A stretch of DNA of 64,000 nt from Gammaproteobacteria bacterium UBA7376 (GTDB lineage Bacteria > Pseudomonadota > Gammaproteobacteria > Pseudomonadales > Azotimanducaceae), in the NCBI GenBank assembly GCA_002470275.1, contig DKNY01000008.1, positions 22,145-86,144 of the forward strand, written 5' to 3'. The notes below the pieces were generated by a model, which saw nothing but the letters and a program-made list of their open reading frames with translations, searched no databases and was not told the DNA's origin. Of this stretch, positions 39,523-48,036 are shown piece by piece. A program made the translations under genes and the position numbers. Every line of letters begins with the position of its first letter. Position 1 is the stretch's first letter.

Positions 39523-42249
39523 ATGGCGAATAACCTCGGACCGAAATCGATGGACGACGCTTCTCCTCTGATCCTTGTAGATGGATCCTCGTACTTGTTC
39601 AGAGCTTATTACGCGCTGCCGGATTTGCGAAGCTCGGATGGGCATCCTACGGGCGCTATTCGCGGCGTGATCAGCATGCTGCGACGACTTCAAAAAGAGT
39701 ATCCCAAAGGTACGATTGCCGTGGTCTTTGATGCGCCTGGGAAAACATTCCGGGACGACCTTTACGGTGAGTATAAGGCCAATCGTTCAAGCATGCCCGA
39801 GGACCTTCGCGAGCAGATCGAACCCATACATAGCATTATCCGGGATATGGGCCTGCCTCTGATCTGCGTGGCGGGCGTCGAAGCCGATGACGTCATTGGA
39901 ACCTATGCTCAGCAGGCCAGTGACCAGGGCCGGCTCACCGTTATCTCAACGGGCGATAAGGATATGGCCCAGTTGGTGGATGATTCGGTGACCCTGGTCA
40001 ACACCATGACGGAAACGACCCTGGACGCTGTGGGCGTACGGGATAAGTTTGGTGTCGATCCGGATCACATCGTGGACTACCTAGCGCTGATGGGCGATAG
40101 CGTCGACAACATTCCAGGCATACCAAAAGTTGGCCCTAAGACAGCCGCGAAGTGGCTGAATCAATATGGCTCCCTGGATGCGCTCATTGAAAGTGCCGAT
40201 GAGATTAAGGGCAAAGTTGGTGAGAGCCTGCGCGAGCATCTTGATCAGCTGCCGTTGTCCAGGGCGCTGACCGAGATAAAGCGCGATGTTGCCCTCTCCG
40301 ACTCAGTGGATGCGCTCAAGCATGCCGAGCCGAATCAGGCAGGCCTGACGGAGGCCTTTAGACGTTTCGAATTCAAGTCATGGGTCGCTGAGCTGGACGG
40401 GGCCGTTGAGGAAACCGCAGAGCCTGCGCCGGACGAGGTGCCCCGGGACTACCAGACCATTTTAACCGAGGGCGCATTGACCGAATGGGTTGCAAAGATT
40501 CAGGCAGCTCGGATTTTCGCCTTTGACACGGAAACCACAAGCGTTAATTACATGCAGGCGGAAATAGTGGGGTTCTCCTTTGCGGTAGAGCCTGGGTGTG
40601 CGGCCTATCTGCCGGTGGCTCATGATTATCCCGCCGCTCCGGAACAGCTATCCTTAGCAACCGCGCTAGAGGCGCTGCGGGTCCTCCTAGAAGATCCTGA
40701 CATTGCAATTATCGGCCAGAATATAAAGTACGACATGAGCGTGCTCGCACGTTATGGGGTGGTGATGAATGGTGATCTGTTCGACACCATGCTCGAGTCC
40801 TATGTGTTGAACAGCGTTGCAACACGACACAACATGGACGCTCTTGCCGGGCACTACCTGGGTTTAAAGACCATTCGCTATGAGGACGTTGCCGGCAAAG
40901 GCGCGAAACAGCTGACCTTTAACCAAGTACCGTTAGAGACTGCGGCCGATTACGCTGCGGAAGACGCGGATATCACCCTGCAACTTCACCAATGTCTTTA
41001 CCCCAAGCTGCAGGCCCAACCCAGCCTAGCTCAAGTTTTTAATGACATTGATATGCCCCTTGTCTCCATTCTCTCTTCGGTTGAGCGTCAGGGCACCTTG
41101 GTGGATGGACGGATGCTACACCAGCACGGCGGGGAACTGACGGCGCGCCTCAAGGAGTTGACGGAAGAGGCTTGGTCGCTGGCTGGAGAAAGTTTTAACC
41201 TGGATAGCCCGAAGCAGCTTCAAGCCATTTTCTACGACAAACTAGGGCTGCCCGTACTTAAAAAAACGCCTGGGGGCCAACCCTCAACCGCTGAGCCGGT
41301 GCTGGTCGACTTGGCTCGGGATTATGAGCTGCCGGCAGTTTTGCTGTCCTATCGAGGGTTGGCTAAGTTAAAGTCCACCTATACCGATAAGCTGCCCCTA
41401 GACATTGATCCACAGACCGGGCGCATTCACACCTCTTACCATCAGGCGGTTGCGGCAACGGGGCGGCTCTCCTCTTCGGACCCGAATTTACAGAACATCC
41501 CCATACGCAATGCCGAAGGGCGGCGCATTCGTCAGGCATTTGTCGCCCCGCCCGGATGCATCGTGCTGGCCGCAGATTATTCTCAAATCGAGCTTCGCAT
41601 TATGGCGCACCTGTCCGAGGACGAGGGCTTGCTGAATGCGTTTGCAGCTAACCGAGATATTCATCGAGCGACAGCGGCTGAGGTGTTTCAGGTATCCGAG
41701 GAGGCAATATCAGATGAGCAGCGGCGCAGTGCCAAGGCCATTAACTTCGGGCTGATTTACGGCATGTCTGCCTTTGGGCTGGGGCGACAGCTAAGCATAT
41801 CCCGCACGTTGGCTCAGGACTATATTGACCGCTATTTCGCGCGGTACCCTGGCGTTTTGCACTATATGGACAAGACTAAGGCGCTGGCCGCAGAGCAGGG
41901 ATACGTGGAAACCATATTCGGTCGGCGCCTTTATCTACCGGAGATTAGCTCAACAAATGTACCCAGACGGCAAGCAGCCGAACGCACGGCTATCAATGCC
42001 CCGATGCAGGGAACGGCTGCGGACATTATCAAGCTGGCGATGGCCTCCGTACAGGACTGGTTGGCTTCTTCCGGCGCAGAGGCGCGAATGATCATGCAGG
42101 TGCACGACGAGCTGGTCTTTGAAGTCGCTCAAGACCAGCTGGATGAGGTGCAGCAAGCCGTTATTCAGCGCATGGCCGCGGCCGCAACGCTCAAAGTTCC
42201 CCTGGTGGTTGATGCCGGGGTGGGGGCGAATTGGGACGAGGCCCATTGA
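39523..42249 (+). CDS. polA: DNA polymerase I
   Basis: A 908-residue repair and Okazaki-processing polymerase. The N-terminal 5'-3' exonuclease domain has LVDGSSYLFRAYYALP and GVEADDVIGT. The 3'-5' proofreading domain keeps its acidic residues (FAFDTETTS, YAAEDADIT), so it should be active. The polymerase domain shows DPNLQNIPIRN, ADYSQIELRI (motif A), the O helix RRSAKAINFGLIYGMSAFGL and QVHDELVFEV (motif C). ATG at 39523; a second ATG at 39550 is equally plausible, and neither has a strong ribosome-binding site. Confidence 0.98.
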   Translation: MANNLGPKSMDDASPLILVDGSSYLFRAYYALPDLRSSDGHPTGAIRGVISMLRRLQKEYPKGTIAVVFDAPGKTFRDDLYGEYKANRSSMPEDLREQIEPIHSIIRDMGLPLICVAGVEADDVIGTYAQQASDQGRLTVISTGDKDMAQLVDDSVTLVNTMTETTLDAVGVRDKFGVDPDHIVDYLALMGDSVDNIPGIPKVGPKTAAKWLNQYGSLDALIESADEIKGKVGESLREHLDQLPLSRALTEIKRDVALSDSVDALKHAEPNQAGLTEAFRRFEFKSWVAELDGAVEETAEPAPDEVPRDYQTILTEGALTEWVAKIQAARIFAFDTETTSVNYMQAEIVGFSFAVEPGCAAYLPVAHDYPAAPEQLSLATALEALRVLLEDPDIAIIGQNIKYDMSVLARYGVVMNGDLFDTMLESYVLNSVATRHNMDALAGHYLGLKTIRYEDVAGKGAKQLTFNQVPLETAADYAAEDADITLQLHQCLYPKLQAQPSLAQVFNDIDMPLVSILSSVERQGTLVDGRMLHQHGGELTARLKELTEEAWSLAGESFNLDSPKQLQAIFYDKLGLPVLKKTPGGQPSTAEPVLVDLARDYELPAVLLSYRGLAKLKSTYTDKLPLDIDPQTGRIHTSYHQAVAATGRLSSSDPNLQNIPIRNAEGRRIRQAFVAPPGCIVLAADYSQIELRIMAHLSEDEGLLNAFAANRDIHRATAAEVFQVSEEAISDEQRRSAKAINFGLIYGMSAFGLGRQLSISRTLAQDYIDRYFARYPGVLHYMDKTKALAAEQGYVETIFGRRLYLPEISSTNVPRRQAAERTAINAPMQGTAADIIKLAMASVQDWLASSGAEARMIMQVHDELVFEVAQDQLDEVQQAVIQRMAAAATLKVPLVVDAGVGANWDEAH

Positions 42250-42274
42250 TGCGCCGCAGTACTCGCGGCAGGGA

Positions 42275-42922
42275 TTAATCTTGCGGTTGTGCCGAGTTTT
42301 CGGATTCAGTTATCGGCGTGCCAAGCCAGGTGAACAGCTGAGCGAGCAACTCAGGCGTGCCGATACGACGTAGGGCTGAGTGGCATTGAACCGTCACCAG
42401 CGGGAAGTCGGCGTAGGCGCTGCGGATTTTTTGTAGGGCTTGCCTTTGTGCGCTGAAGCTCAGTTTATCGGCCTTATTCAGCAGGATGTGGACGGGTAGC
42501 TCGCTATCGTGACTCCACTGCAATAACTCTTGGTCGAAGGCCTGATTGGGGTGTCGAATGTCCATGACCAGCACAATGCCCACCAGAGCCTCTCGGTAGG
42601 ATAGGTAGTGGTTGACCGCCTTTTGCCAGTTTTGCTGGGCGTCTCGGCCCGCCTTGGCGTAACCATATCCTGGCAGGTCAACCATTCGTCCCCCGGTGCG
42701 GACATCAAAAAAGTTCAAGAGCTGGGTTCGGCCGGGCGTTTTACTGACCTTGGCGGTTTTGCGGTTACCCGTCAGCTCATTTAAGACCGACGATTTTCCA
42801 GCATTAGATCTGCCGGCGAAGGCCACTTCAGGGCAGTCCCCCGGGGGGCATCGTCTCAGGTCCGGGGCACTGGTCAGAAAGGTGGCTTCCAGGCGTTCAG
42901 GTAGAGACACTTTTTCAGTCAT
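42275..42922 (-). CDS. engB: Ribosome biogenesis GTPase EngB (YsxC/YihA)
   Basis: A 215-residue TRAFAC GTPase needed for large-subunit assembly. G1 is AGRSNAGKSS, G2 KTPGRTQLLNFF, G3 VDLPGYGYAK and G4 NKADKLS. ATG at 42922. The location convergent with polA and divergent from a cytochrome c4 gene is the standard Pseudomonas arrangement. The C-terminal tail after TWLG is polar and variable. Confidence 0.96.
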   Translation of the reverse strand: MTEKVSLPERLEATFLTSAPDLRRCPPGDCPEVAFAGRSNAGKSSVLNELTGNRKTAKVSKTPGRTQLLNFFDVRTGGRMVDLPGYGYAKAGRDAQQNWQKAVNHYLSYREALVGIVLVMDIRHPNQAFDQELLQWSHDSELPVHILLNKADKLSFSAQRQALQKIRSAYADFPLVTVQCHSALRRIGTPELLAQLFTWLGTPITESENSAQPQD

Positions 42923-43136
42923 CTTGTATATAATTCCTCGGCTGCTTCGGTGTCATAACTCCCTCGGTTGGAGTGTAGCACCGCTCATCGGCGGCTTCTG
43001 TTATGTCGCGCTGCTCTCTGGGCAGGCTTCCCTGCCAGGAGCCACAGTCAACATGGCGGCAGGCCCTTGAATCAAAATCACTTTTGCAGGGCTTACCGAA
43101 AACTGACGAAAATAAGCAATTGAGGAAAAAGAAGTC

Positions 43137-43772
43137 ATGAGTGCTCTGAGATGCATCGCTAAATTAGTTATCGCCCCCATCATCCTGCTGGGTATGGGAT
43201 CACCTGCCCTAGCGGCTGGCGATGCGGAGGCAGGGCGCGCGCTGTCTGTGACCTGTGCGGCCTGTCATGGCCAAGATGGCGCCACCGCAATAGACCCAAG
43301 CTATCCGAACCTCGCTGGCCAGGGTCAGAAGTATCTCGCTAGGCAGCTTAAAATGTTTCAATCTGGAGAGCGTGACGTAGCGCTGATGACGGCTCAGCTG
43401 ATTGGCAAGTCAGAGCAGGATCTCGAAGATTTAGCCGCGTACTACGCTTCTCTGCCGGGAAAAATTGGTGAGGCCACTGGTGATGATGCCGCGCTGAACA
43501 CCGCAAAGAAGATTTATAAGGGTGGCATCGCTGCAAAGGGCGTTGCGGCCTGCGCGGCCTGCCACAGCCCAAGAGGATTGGGTAACGACCAGGCTGGCTT
43601 CCCCCGAATTGGTGGGCAGGCTGCCGCCTACACCGTTGCTCAGCTAACCGCCTACCGGGAGGGTAAGCGTGCTTCAGATGAAGGGTTTGGCGGGATGATG
43701 AGAGGCGTTGCGGCGGGGCTTTCAGATACCGAAATTTCGCTTCTAGCGGATTATATAAGCGGCTTACAATAG
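43137..43772 (+). CDS. Diheme cytochrome c4
   Basis: A 211-residue periplasmic cytochrome with a signal peptide (cleavage after ALAA, about residue 27) and two tandem cytochrome c halves. The heme sites are Cys40-x-x-Cys43-His44 and Cys139-x-x-Cys142-His143. Conserved YPNLAGQGQKYLARQL and FPRIGGQAAAYTVAQL flank them. Cytochromes c4 pass electrons to terminal oxidases, so it may feed the aa3 or another oxidase. ATG at 43137. The 214-base gap to engB holds the divergent promoters; TATAAT at 42928-42933 is a possible -10. Confidence 0.94.
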   Translation: MSALRCIAKLVIAPIILLGMGSPALAAGDAEAGRALSVTCAACHGQDGATAIDPSYPNLAGQGQKYLARQLKMFQSGERDVALMTAQLIGKSEQDLEDLAAYYASLPGKIGEATGDDAALNTAKKIYKGGIAAKGVAACAACHSPRGLGNDQAGFPRIGGQAAAYTVAQLTAYREGKRASDEGFGGMMRGVAAGLSDTEISLLADYISGLQ

Positions 43773-43798
43773 CGGTCGCACAACCGCCGGAGGCTATC

Positions 43799-44476
43799 AT
43801 GCACAGCAACGGGTCATCACCTAAACGATTCAACAAAGTGTTCCACGCCCTCCTCTGGTCAGGCCTTGCCCTGGTGCTGATGGCAGCCTCCTCCCTAACC
43901 CTGGCTGGGGAGGCCTTTGTAGAAGGCGTTCACTATCAGCGAATAGACTCTGTCACGGCAGAGCGCCCAAAGGCAGGCGATCCCGTGGAGGTCCAAGAGA
44001 TCTTTTCTTACGGCTGTATTCACTGCTACAGCTTTGATCCGGAGCTTAGTCGTTGGCAGCAGCGCCAAACGGAGGGCGTTGCCTTTAGCCGGCTACCCGC
44101 CGTGTTCTCGCCCGAGTGGGATTTGTTGGCGCGCATCTTCTATACGGCGGAAGTGCTCCGCGTCGGCGCCCAGCTCCATGAGCCGCTGTTTGAAGCCATA
44201 CATGTTCAGCGATTGAATGTGGGAGATGAGACGGTTCTCGCCAGGCTTTTTGAGGATGAGGCTGGTGTCAAGGAAGATGACTTCAGAGCAGCGTATGAGG
44301 CTTTCTCAGTGCGTAGCCGCGTGCTCAAGGCGAGAGGGAAGGTGCGAACCTATGGCGTGACAGGCGTTCCAACCATGATCGTCAACGGCAAATACAGAGT
44401 CAGTGGCCGCACGGCTGGATCCAATGTCGCGATGCTGGAGGTCGTAGATTTCCTGGTAGCGAAGGAAGCCCAATAG
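43799..44476 (+). CDS. dsbA: Thiol:disulfide interchange protein DsbA (CIHC type)
   Basis: A 225-residue periplasmic oxidase introducing disulfides. The signal segment (ALLWSGLALVLMAASSLTLAG) is followed by the DsbA fold: YGCIHCYSFDP active site with Cys73 and Cys76, a helical insert, and the cis-proline loop YGVTGVPTMIVNGKY. The active-site dipeptide is Ile-His instead of the usual Pro-His, which should alter redox potential. It follows cytochrome c4 by 26 bases, the arrangement in Pseudomonas. Periplasmic clients here include the c cytochromes. Confidence 0.92.
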   Translation: MHSNGSSPKRFNKVFHALLWSGLALVLMAASSLTLAGEAFVEGVHYQRIDSVTAERPKAGDPVEVQEIFSYGCIHCYSFDPELSRWQQRQTEGVAFSRLPAVFSPEWDLLARIFYTAEVLRVGAQLHEPLFEAIHVQRLNVGDETVLARLFEDEAGVKEDDFRAAYEAFSVRSRVLKARGKVRTYGVTGVPTMIVNGKYRVSGRTAGSNVAMLEVVDFLVAKEAQ

Positions 44477-44485
44477 CCAAAGCGG

Positions 44486-44887
44486 CTAGACCTCGGGCTT
44501 TCTTCGTTGGCTCTTTGTCTCCCCTCGTCGTTTTTTCCCCTTTAATCGCCTCTGTTTTGATGACTTCGTCGGCTTCGTCGCGATGCGTTTGACTGGTTGC
44601 TTGCTCGCCTCGCCGATAAAGGTTTCTGCTCGGTTGATGGCGTCTTCCTTATTCTTCAGCTGTGAGCGATGGCGATCGGCGTGAATGATCAGCTCGTCCT
44701 GCTTGTTTATCTTGCCTCGCTGCTGTTCTCTTAGCCGACTTTTCGCCGCGCCGTTAAGGGGCAGTGAGGCGAGGTTGATTCGAAGCTCCACTGCCGTTGC
44801 CACCTTGTTCACATGCTGTCCGCCGGGGCCAGAGCTATGGGTATAGCGAAACTGACACGGTTCTCGAGGCAGCCGGTACTTGGTCAT
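44486..44887 (-). CDS. arfB: Alternative ribosome-rescue factor ArfB (YaeJ)
   Basis: A 133-residue release-factor-like peptidyl-tRNA hydrolase that frees ribosomes stalled at mRNA ends. The catalytic GGQ is residues 22-24 in SSGPGGQHVNKVATAVELR. The long Lys/Arg-rich tail (about 100-133) is what inserts into the empty mRNA channel. It lacks the stop-codon-reading domain of RF1/RF2. ATG at 44887. It converges on dsbA with a nine-base gap. Confidence 0.94.
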   Translation of the reverse strand: MTKYRLPREPCQFRYTHSSGPGGQHVNKVATAVELRINLASLPLNGAAKSRLREQQRGKINKQDELIIHADRHRSQLKNKEDAINRAETFIGEASKQPVKRIATKPTKSSKQRRLKGKKRRGETKSQRRKPEV

Positions 44888-45096
44888 TTACCACACTCTC
44901 TGGATTTACGCGCGATAACGGCGCCTGCGAAAAAAGATACACCGGGGTGAGCGACCAATCTAGCGTCCCAAGAACAAGCGGCGACCGGTATGACAACACA
45001 ACGCCTTTGTTTGCTGGTGAGAGCGCTCTTGCCCGCATTCTAGGCCGGCTAGGCCGGTTCTATGCCGCATTCACTCCCTGAGCCTGGGGCGGACGG

Positions 45097-45660
45097 CTAG
45101 GCTCGATCAAATACGCGACTGAAGGTGCGTTTTTTGCCCCCCTTGGGCTTGATCATCACCTGAACTAAGAGTCGTCCGTCCGAGCGGATTGACCAGGTCT
45201 TTTGAACCCTGCGTTCTGTCGTTTTGTATTTTTGCTCGATTTTGCGGTTCGACCACGTTGTTTTGCGACCACGAAACTCCCCCTTGGGCATTATCTGCAT
45301 CGCATCAGGCCCTGACAGGTCTGGAAAATTGAGCATGATCCGCTGGGCCTGCACCTCGATCAGCATCACCTCGCTGCGAAGCTCTGCAGGGTCCCTGGCG
45401 CTTAACGGTGAGTGGGATGGCATGCCAGAGCTTCCGCCACCCGGTAGCGGTAGGCCCATGACCGAAATCCTTACCTTGCCAGGATTCTGTATCAGGGTGG
45501 TGCGTTCATCCAGGTCTTCGCGCAGCAGATCTGTTTCGCCCGTGTTCACCACCCACTTGCCAGCGAAGGGAGAGGTCGTTTCTGCCCACACCTGGATTGC
45601 TCCGAATAAAAGCCAGGCGATTGCCGAGGTGGCGGTATAACGAAGGGTATTAGAGTTCAT
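45097..45660 (-). CDS. Secreted protein of unknown function
   Basis: A 187-residue protein with a signal peptide (TSAIAWLLFGAIQVWAE) and a mature domain starting TTSPFAGKWVVNTGETDLL. That opening recalls lipocalin-like or calycin folds that begin with a G-x-W strand, but no family is recognised. The C-terminal half is basic and strand-rich (KTTWSNRKIEQKYKTT, KPKGGKKRTFSRVFDRA). The ATG at 45660 lies inside the end of the upstream gene (11-base overlap), so it is probably translated with it and may act on the same substrate. No cysteine pairs or catalytic motif are seen. Confidence 0.72.
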   Translation of the reverse strand: MNSNTLRYTATSAIAWLLFGAIQVWAETTSPFAGKWVVNTGETDLLREDLDERTTLIQNPGKVRISVMGLPLPGGGSSGMPSHSPLSARDPAELRSEVMLIEVQAQRIMLNFPDLSGPDAMQIMPKGEFRGRKTTWSNRKIEQKYKTTERRVQKTWSIRSDGRLLVQVMIKPKGGKKRTFSRVFDRA

Positions 45661-47557
45661 CGTCTGTGGCCTCCAGTAGTGCCGCAAAGGGGTCAGGCGC
45701 ATTGCCGGATTCTTCGAGGGCTAGCTTTTCCTCTGCAGCAACTAAAAAGCGTGCCAAATTTTCGGCATAGCCCTTGGGGTCGACAAAGGGGTGAGGTGCC
45801 CCAGAGTTGCGGGTTGCTAACAAATCTCTTCGTTCAAAGACGCTCCCCATTTCAGCATGGTTGGGCAGGCTAACTTGAATATCCTGCTGCATGCTTTGCA
45901 GTCGTTGATAGCTTTGGATATAGCGTTTCGTTCGATCCGCGCCTGAAAAGTTGAGACCAACGCCGCCCAGGGTCATCGCTTCATAGGTCTCGTCGCCATC
46001 CCGCACGGTGTATTTTATAGACAGTACGCCCTCGGTATGGCCGGGGGTCTTGAATAACTCGAAGCGATTGTCGCCGAGCTTGATCACCTCACCATCCTCA
46101 GCGACCCGGTCAGGTCTTGGTGTAGGGATATAGAATTGGCCCGTTTCCGGCGCCGCCCTGGCGATTGTCCAATCTTCTTCAGTCATAACAACCGTTGCGC
46201 CAAAGATTTTTTGGAAGATCGCAGCGCCTCCGGCATGGTCGAAGTGGCCATGGGTGTTTATGACGTATTTGATGTCAGCCGGATTGAAGCCGAGCGCCTG
46301 AATATTTTTTATCAGCAGCGGTACAAAGGGTCCATAGAGAGAGTCTATTAAGACCAGGCCCTCACCGGTATCAATGAGATAGGCGGATACCCAGTCGATG
46401 CCCACGTAATAGGCGTTGTCGAAAATTTTGAAGGGCGAGACATACTGGGCCTTGGGATCATTCCAGTTATCAATCACGCGCTGCGCGGCTGCCGGTAACG
46501 CTGGTCCGGCGAAGGACTCACTGGCGCAATCTTGGCAGCTAACGTTATCGACCGAGCGGCCTGCCGCGACATCGGCAACCCAGTCGCGAACACTGACGTC
46601 TTGGGCGGCCCACGCATAAAATTCCGGGCGGCCCAAAATGGTATGGGATTCGCCACCCACGATCAGGCTTCTAAAATTGATAACCTCACCGCGAATATCC
46701 GCATGGTTCGCCTTCAAGTTATCAATAAGGTCCGCGTCGGGAGAACCGCCGAGATTGAGGAAGTATTTCTGAACACTATCTTCTGCGGCGTCATATTGTG
46801 TGAACATGATGTCTGGGTGGGCTTTGGCTGCCGCGACGTAGAGGGCCTCATAGGTCATGCTGTCGGGTGTGATGTGCTCAAAGCCCTGTTCTTCATTGAG
46901 AAAGTTAAACGATCCCCACTGGTCTTGTGGGCGGTTGTCACCACTCGACCGTCTGTAACCACCCGCGCCGTCGCCGAGCTGCGCGACGCGGGCCTCTTGG
47001 TAGTGGTTGGCAACGATGGAAGCATAGAGCGGCGATGGAATAGCGCCAGCCGAAGAGCCGGTCACCAAGATGCTCTCAGGTGCCGTTACGTTGGCATACG
47101 TCCAGTCCAGCACGGCTTGGGCATTGGTCCGTCCTCGATGGAAGATGGTTAAGGGTTCCTGCTCTGGCGTTATCGGCTGATAAACCGTATCGCTTGCGCC
47201 AAGGTGTACGTCGCCCGTGCAATACGGGGCAAAGACGATGGTGTGGTTTTTAAACGGATTATTCGGATTGTCCTGGTTGAATATGCCAAATTGGGCCTGC
47301 TCAAGACCGCCCACTCGAGGCGAATAGCTTGTCGACATAGCCAGGTCGCACGTTTCCCGGGACCAGCAGGCGCCTCCCCCCTGGAAATACAGCACCAAAT
47401 GCTCTGGCTTGCCCTTGCGAACCAAGAAACGATATTCGGAACCATCCGAACATCGCGTTTCGCCAGCGGGAGAAATCGCTTGCCATGAGCGCGCGGGGTT
47501 CGCGATGGCGGCTTGCCATGCTGCTGCAACGAGGAGCAAAAGAACGGTTGTTCTCAT
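45650..47557 (-). CDS. Secreted fusion: pectinacetylesterase-like hydrolase + B3-type metallo-beta-lactamase fold
   Basis: A 635-residue protein with a signal peptide (TTVLLLLVAAAWQAAIA). Residues about 25-335 resemble the pectinacetylesterase/vtpJ family: LVLYFQGGGACW forms the oxyanion region, Ser169 lies in GSSAG, and Asp257 or Asp260 and His305 (GGESHTILG) could complete a triad. Residues about 370-605 are a metallo-beta-lactamase fold with His436, His438, Asp440, His441 (THGHFDHAGG), His507 and His567, the complete B3-subclass dizinc set. The ATG at 47557 is chosen because it begins the signal peptide. Substrate unknown; a two-step secreted esterase/lactone or beta-lactam hydrolase is one guess. 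Confidence 0.82.
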   Translation of the reverse strand: MRTTVLLLLVAAAWQAAIANPARSWQAISPAGETRCSDGSEYRFLVRKGKPEHLVLYFQGGGACWSRETCDLAMSTSYSPRVGGLEQAQFGIFNQDNPNNPFKNHTIVFAPYCTGDVHLGASDTVYQPITPEQEPLTIFHRGRTNAQAVLDWTYANVTAPESILVTGSSAGAIPSPLYASIVANHYQEARVAQLGDGAGGYRRSSGDNRPQDQWGSFNFLNEEQGFEHITPDSMTYEALYVAAAKAHPDIMFTQYDAAEDSVQKYFLNLGGSPDADLIDNLKANHADIRGEVINFRSLIVGGESHTILGRPEFYAWAAQDVSVRDWVADVAAGRSVDNVSCQDCASESFAGPALPAAAQRVIDNWNDPKAQYVSPFKIFDNAYYVGIDWVSAYLIDTGEGLVLIDSLYGPFVPLLIKNIQALGFNPADIKYVINTHGHFDHAGGAAIFQKIFGATVVMTEEDWTIARAAPETGQFYIPTPRPDRVAEDGEVIKLGDNRFELFKTPGHTEGVLSIKYTVRDGDETYEAMTLGGVGLNFSGADRTKRYIQSYQRLQSMQQDIQVSLPNHAEMGSVFERRDLLATRNSGAPHPFVDPKGYAENLARFLVAAEEKLALEESGNAPDPFAALLEATDDEL

Positions 47558-47649
47558 ATCAAGGTGCTCTGCTGGTATAGTTAGGACCTGTGGCCATACT
47601 AATCCAGGGTAACGCTTGGCAAAAGCGCATGCGATAGGAGGTGAAGCTT

Positions 47650-47991
47650 TTGGAAACGCTAGATCGCGCAACGCTGATGGGAAAACTCGCTGATTGGCAG
47701 CAACAGCTATTGTCCAGTGAGGACTTGTGGCATTGGGCCCTAGAGGTTCATGAAAAGGCGCGGCCAGCGGACGAGGTGGTGGGGAACGTCCTGGATTTGC
47801 TGGCGACGTTGCCCGAGGGGCTGATGCTACCCGAAGATGCCGTGGTGCTGTTGGATGCTTTGGGCAACCCTCCTGATGAAGCGGATTTATCCATAAATCT
47901 GCTGTGGAATTACCCCGATATCATTGACCTACACGGCCGCCGAAAAGCCCTGGCAGACGACCCCTTTTACGGGCCCTACTGCGCTGATTAA
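47650..47991 (+). CDS. Small acidic protein of unknown function
   Basis: A soluble 113-residue protein, rich in Leu, Asp and Glu, without cysteine-based motifs or a signal peptide. The start is decided by a perfect AGGAGG at 47636-47641, eight bases before TTG at 47650; a GTG at 47641 falls inside that site and cannot be the start. The product then begins MLETLDRATLMGKLADWQ. The C-terminus has DIIDLHGRRKALADDPFYGPY. No family is recognised. It lies divergent from the fusion enzyme and 45 bases before tesB. Confidence 0.65.
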   Translation: METLDRATLMGKLADWQQQLLSSEDLWHWALEVHEKARPADEVVGNVLDLLATLPEGLMLPEDAVVLLDALGNPPDEADLSINLLWNYPDIIDLHGRRKALADDPFYGPYCAD

Positions 47992-48036
47992 AAGATCGGG
48001 AAGCTGCTTTAGGATCACGCTGAATAGGGAGCAGGC

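Noticed and set aside
44888-45096. Hidden small gene or RNA between arfB and the secreted-protein gene
   Set aside because: Only a short CTAGGCCGG direct duplication near 45041 is visible; no ribosome-binding site, promoter or terminator pattern.
46532-47152. 206-codon plus-strand frame inside the esterase/lactamase fusion gene
   Set aside because: Antisense shadow of a strongly supported gene, with no recognisable domain.
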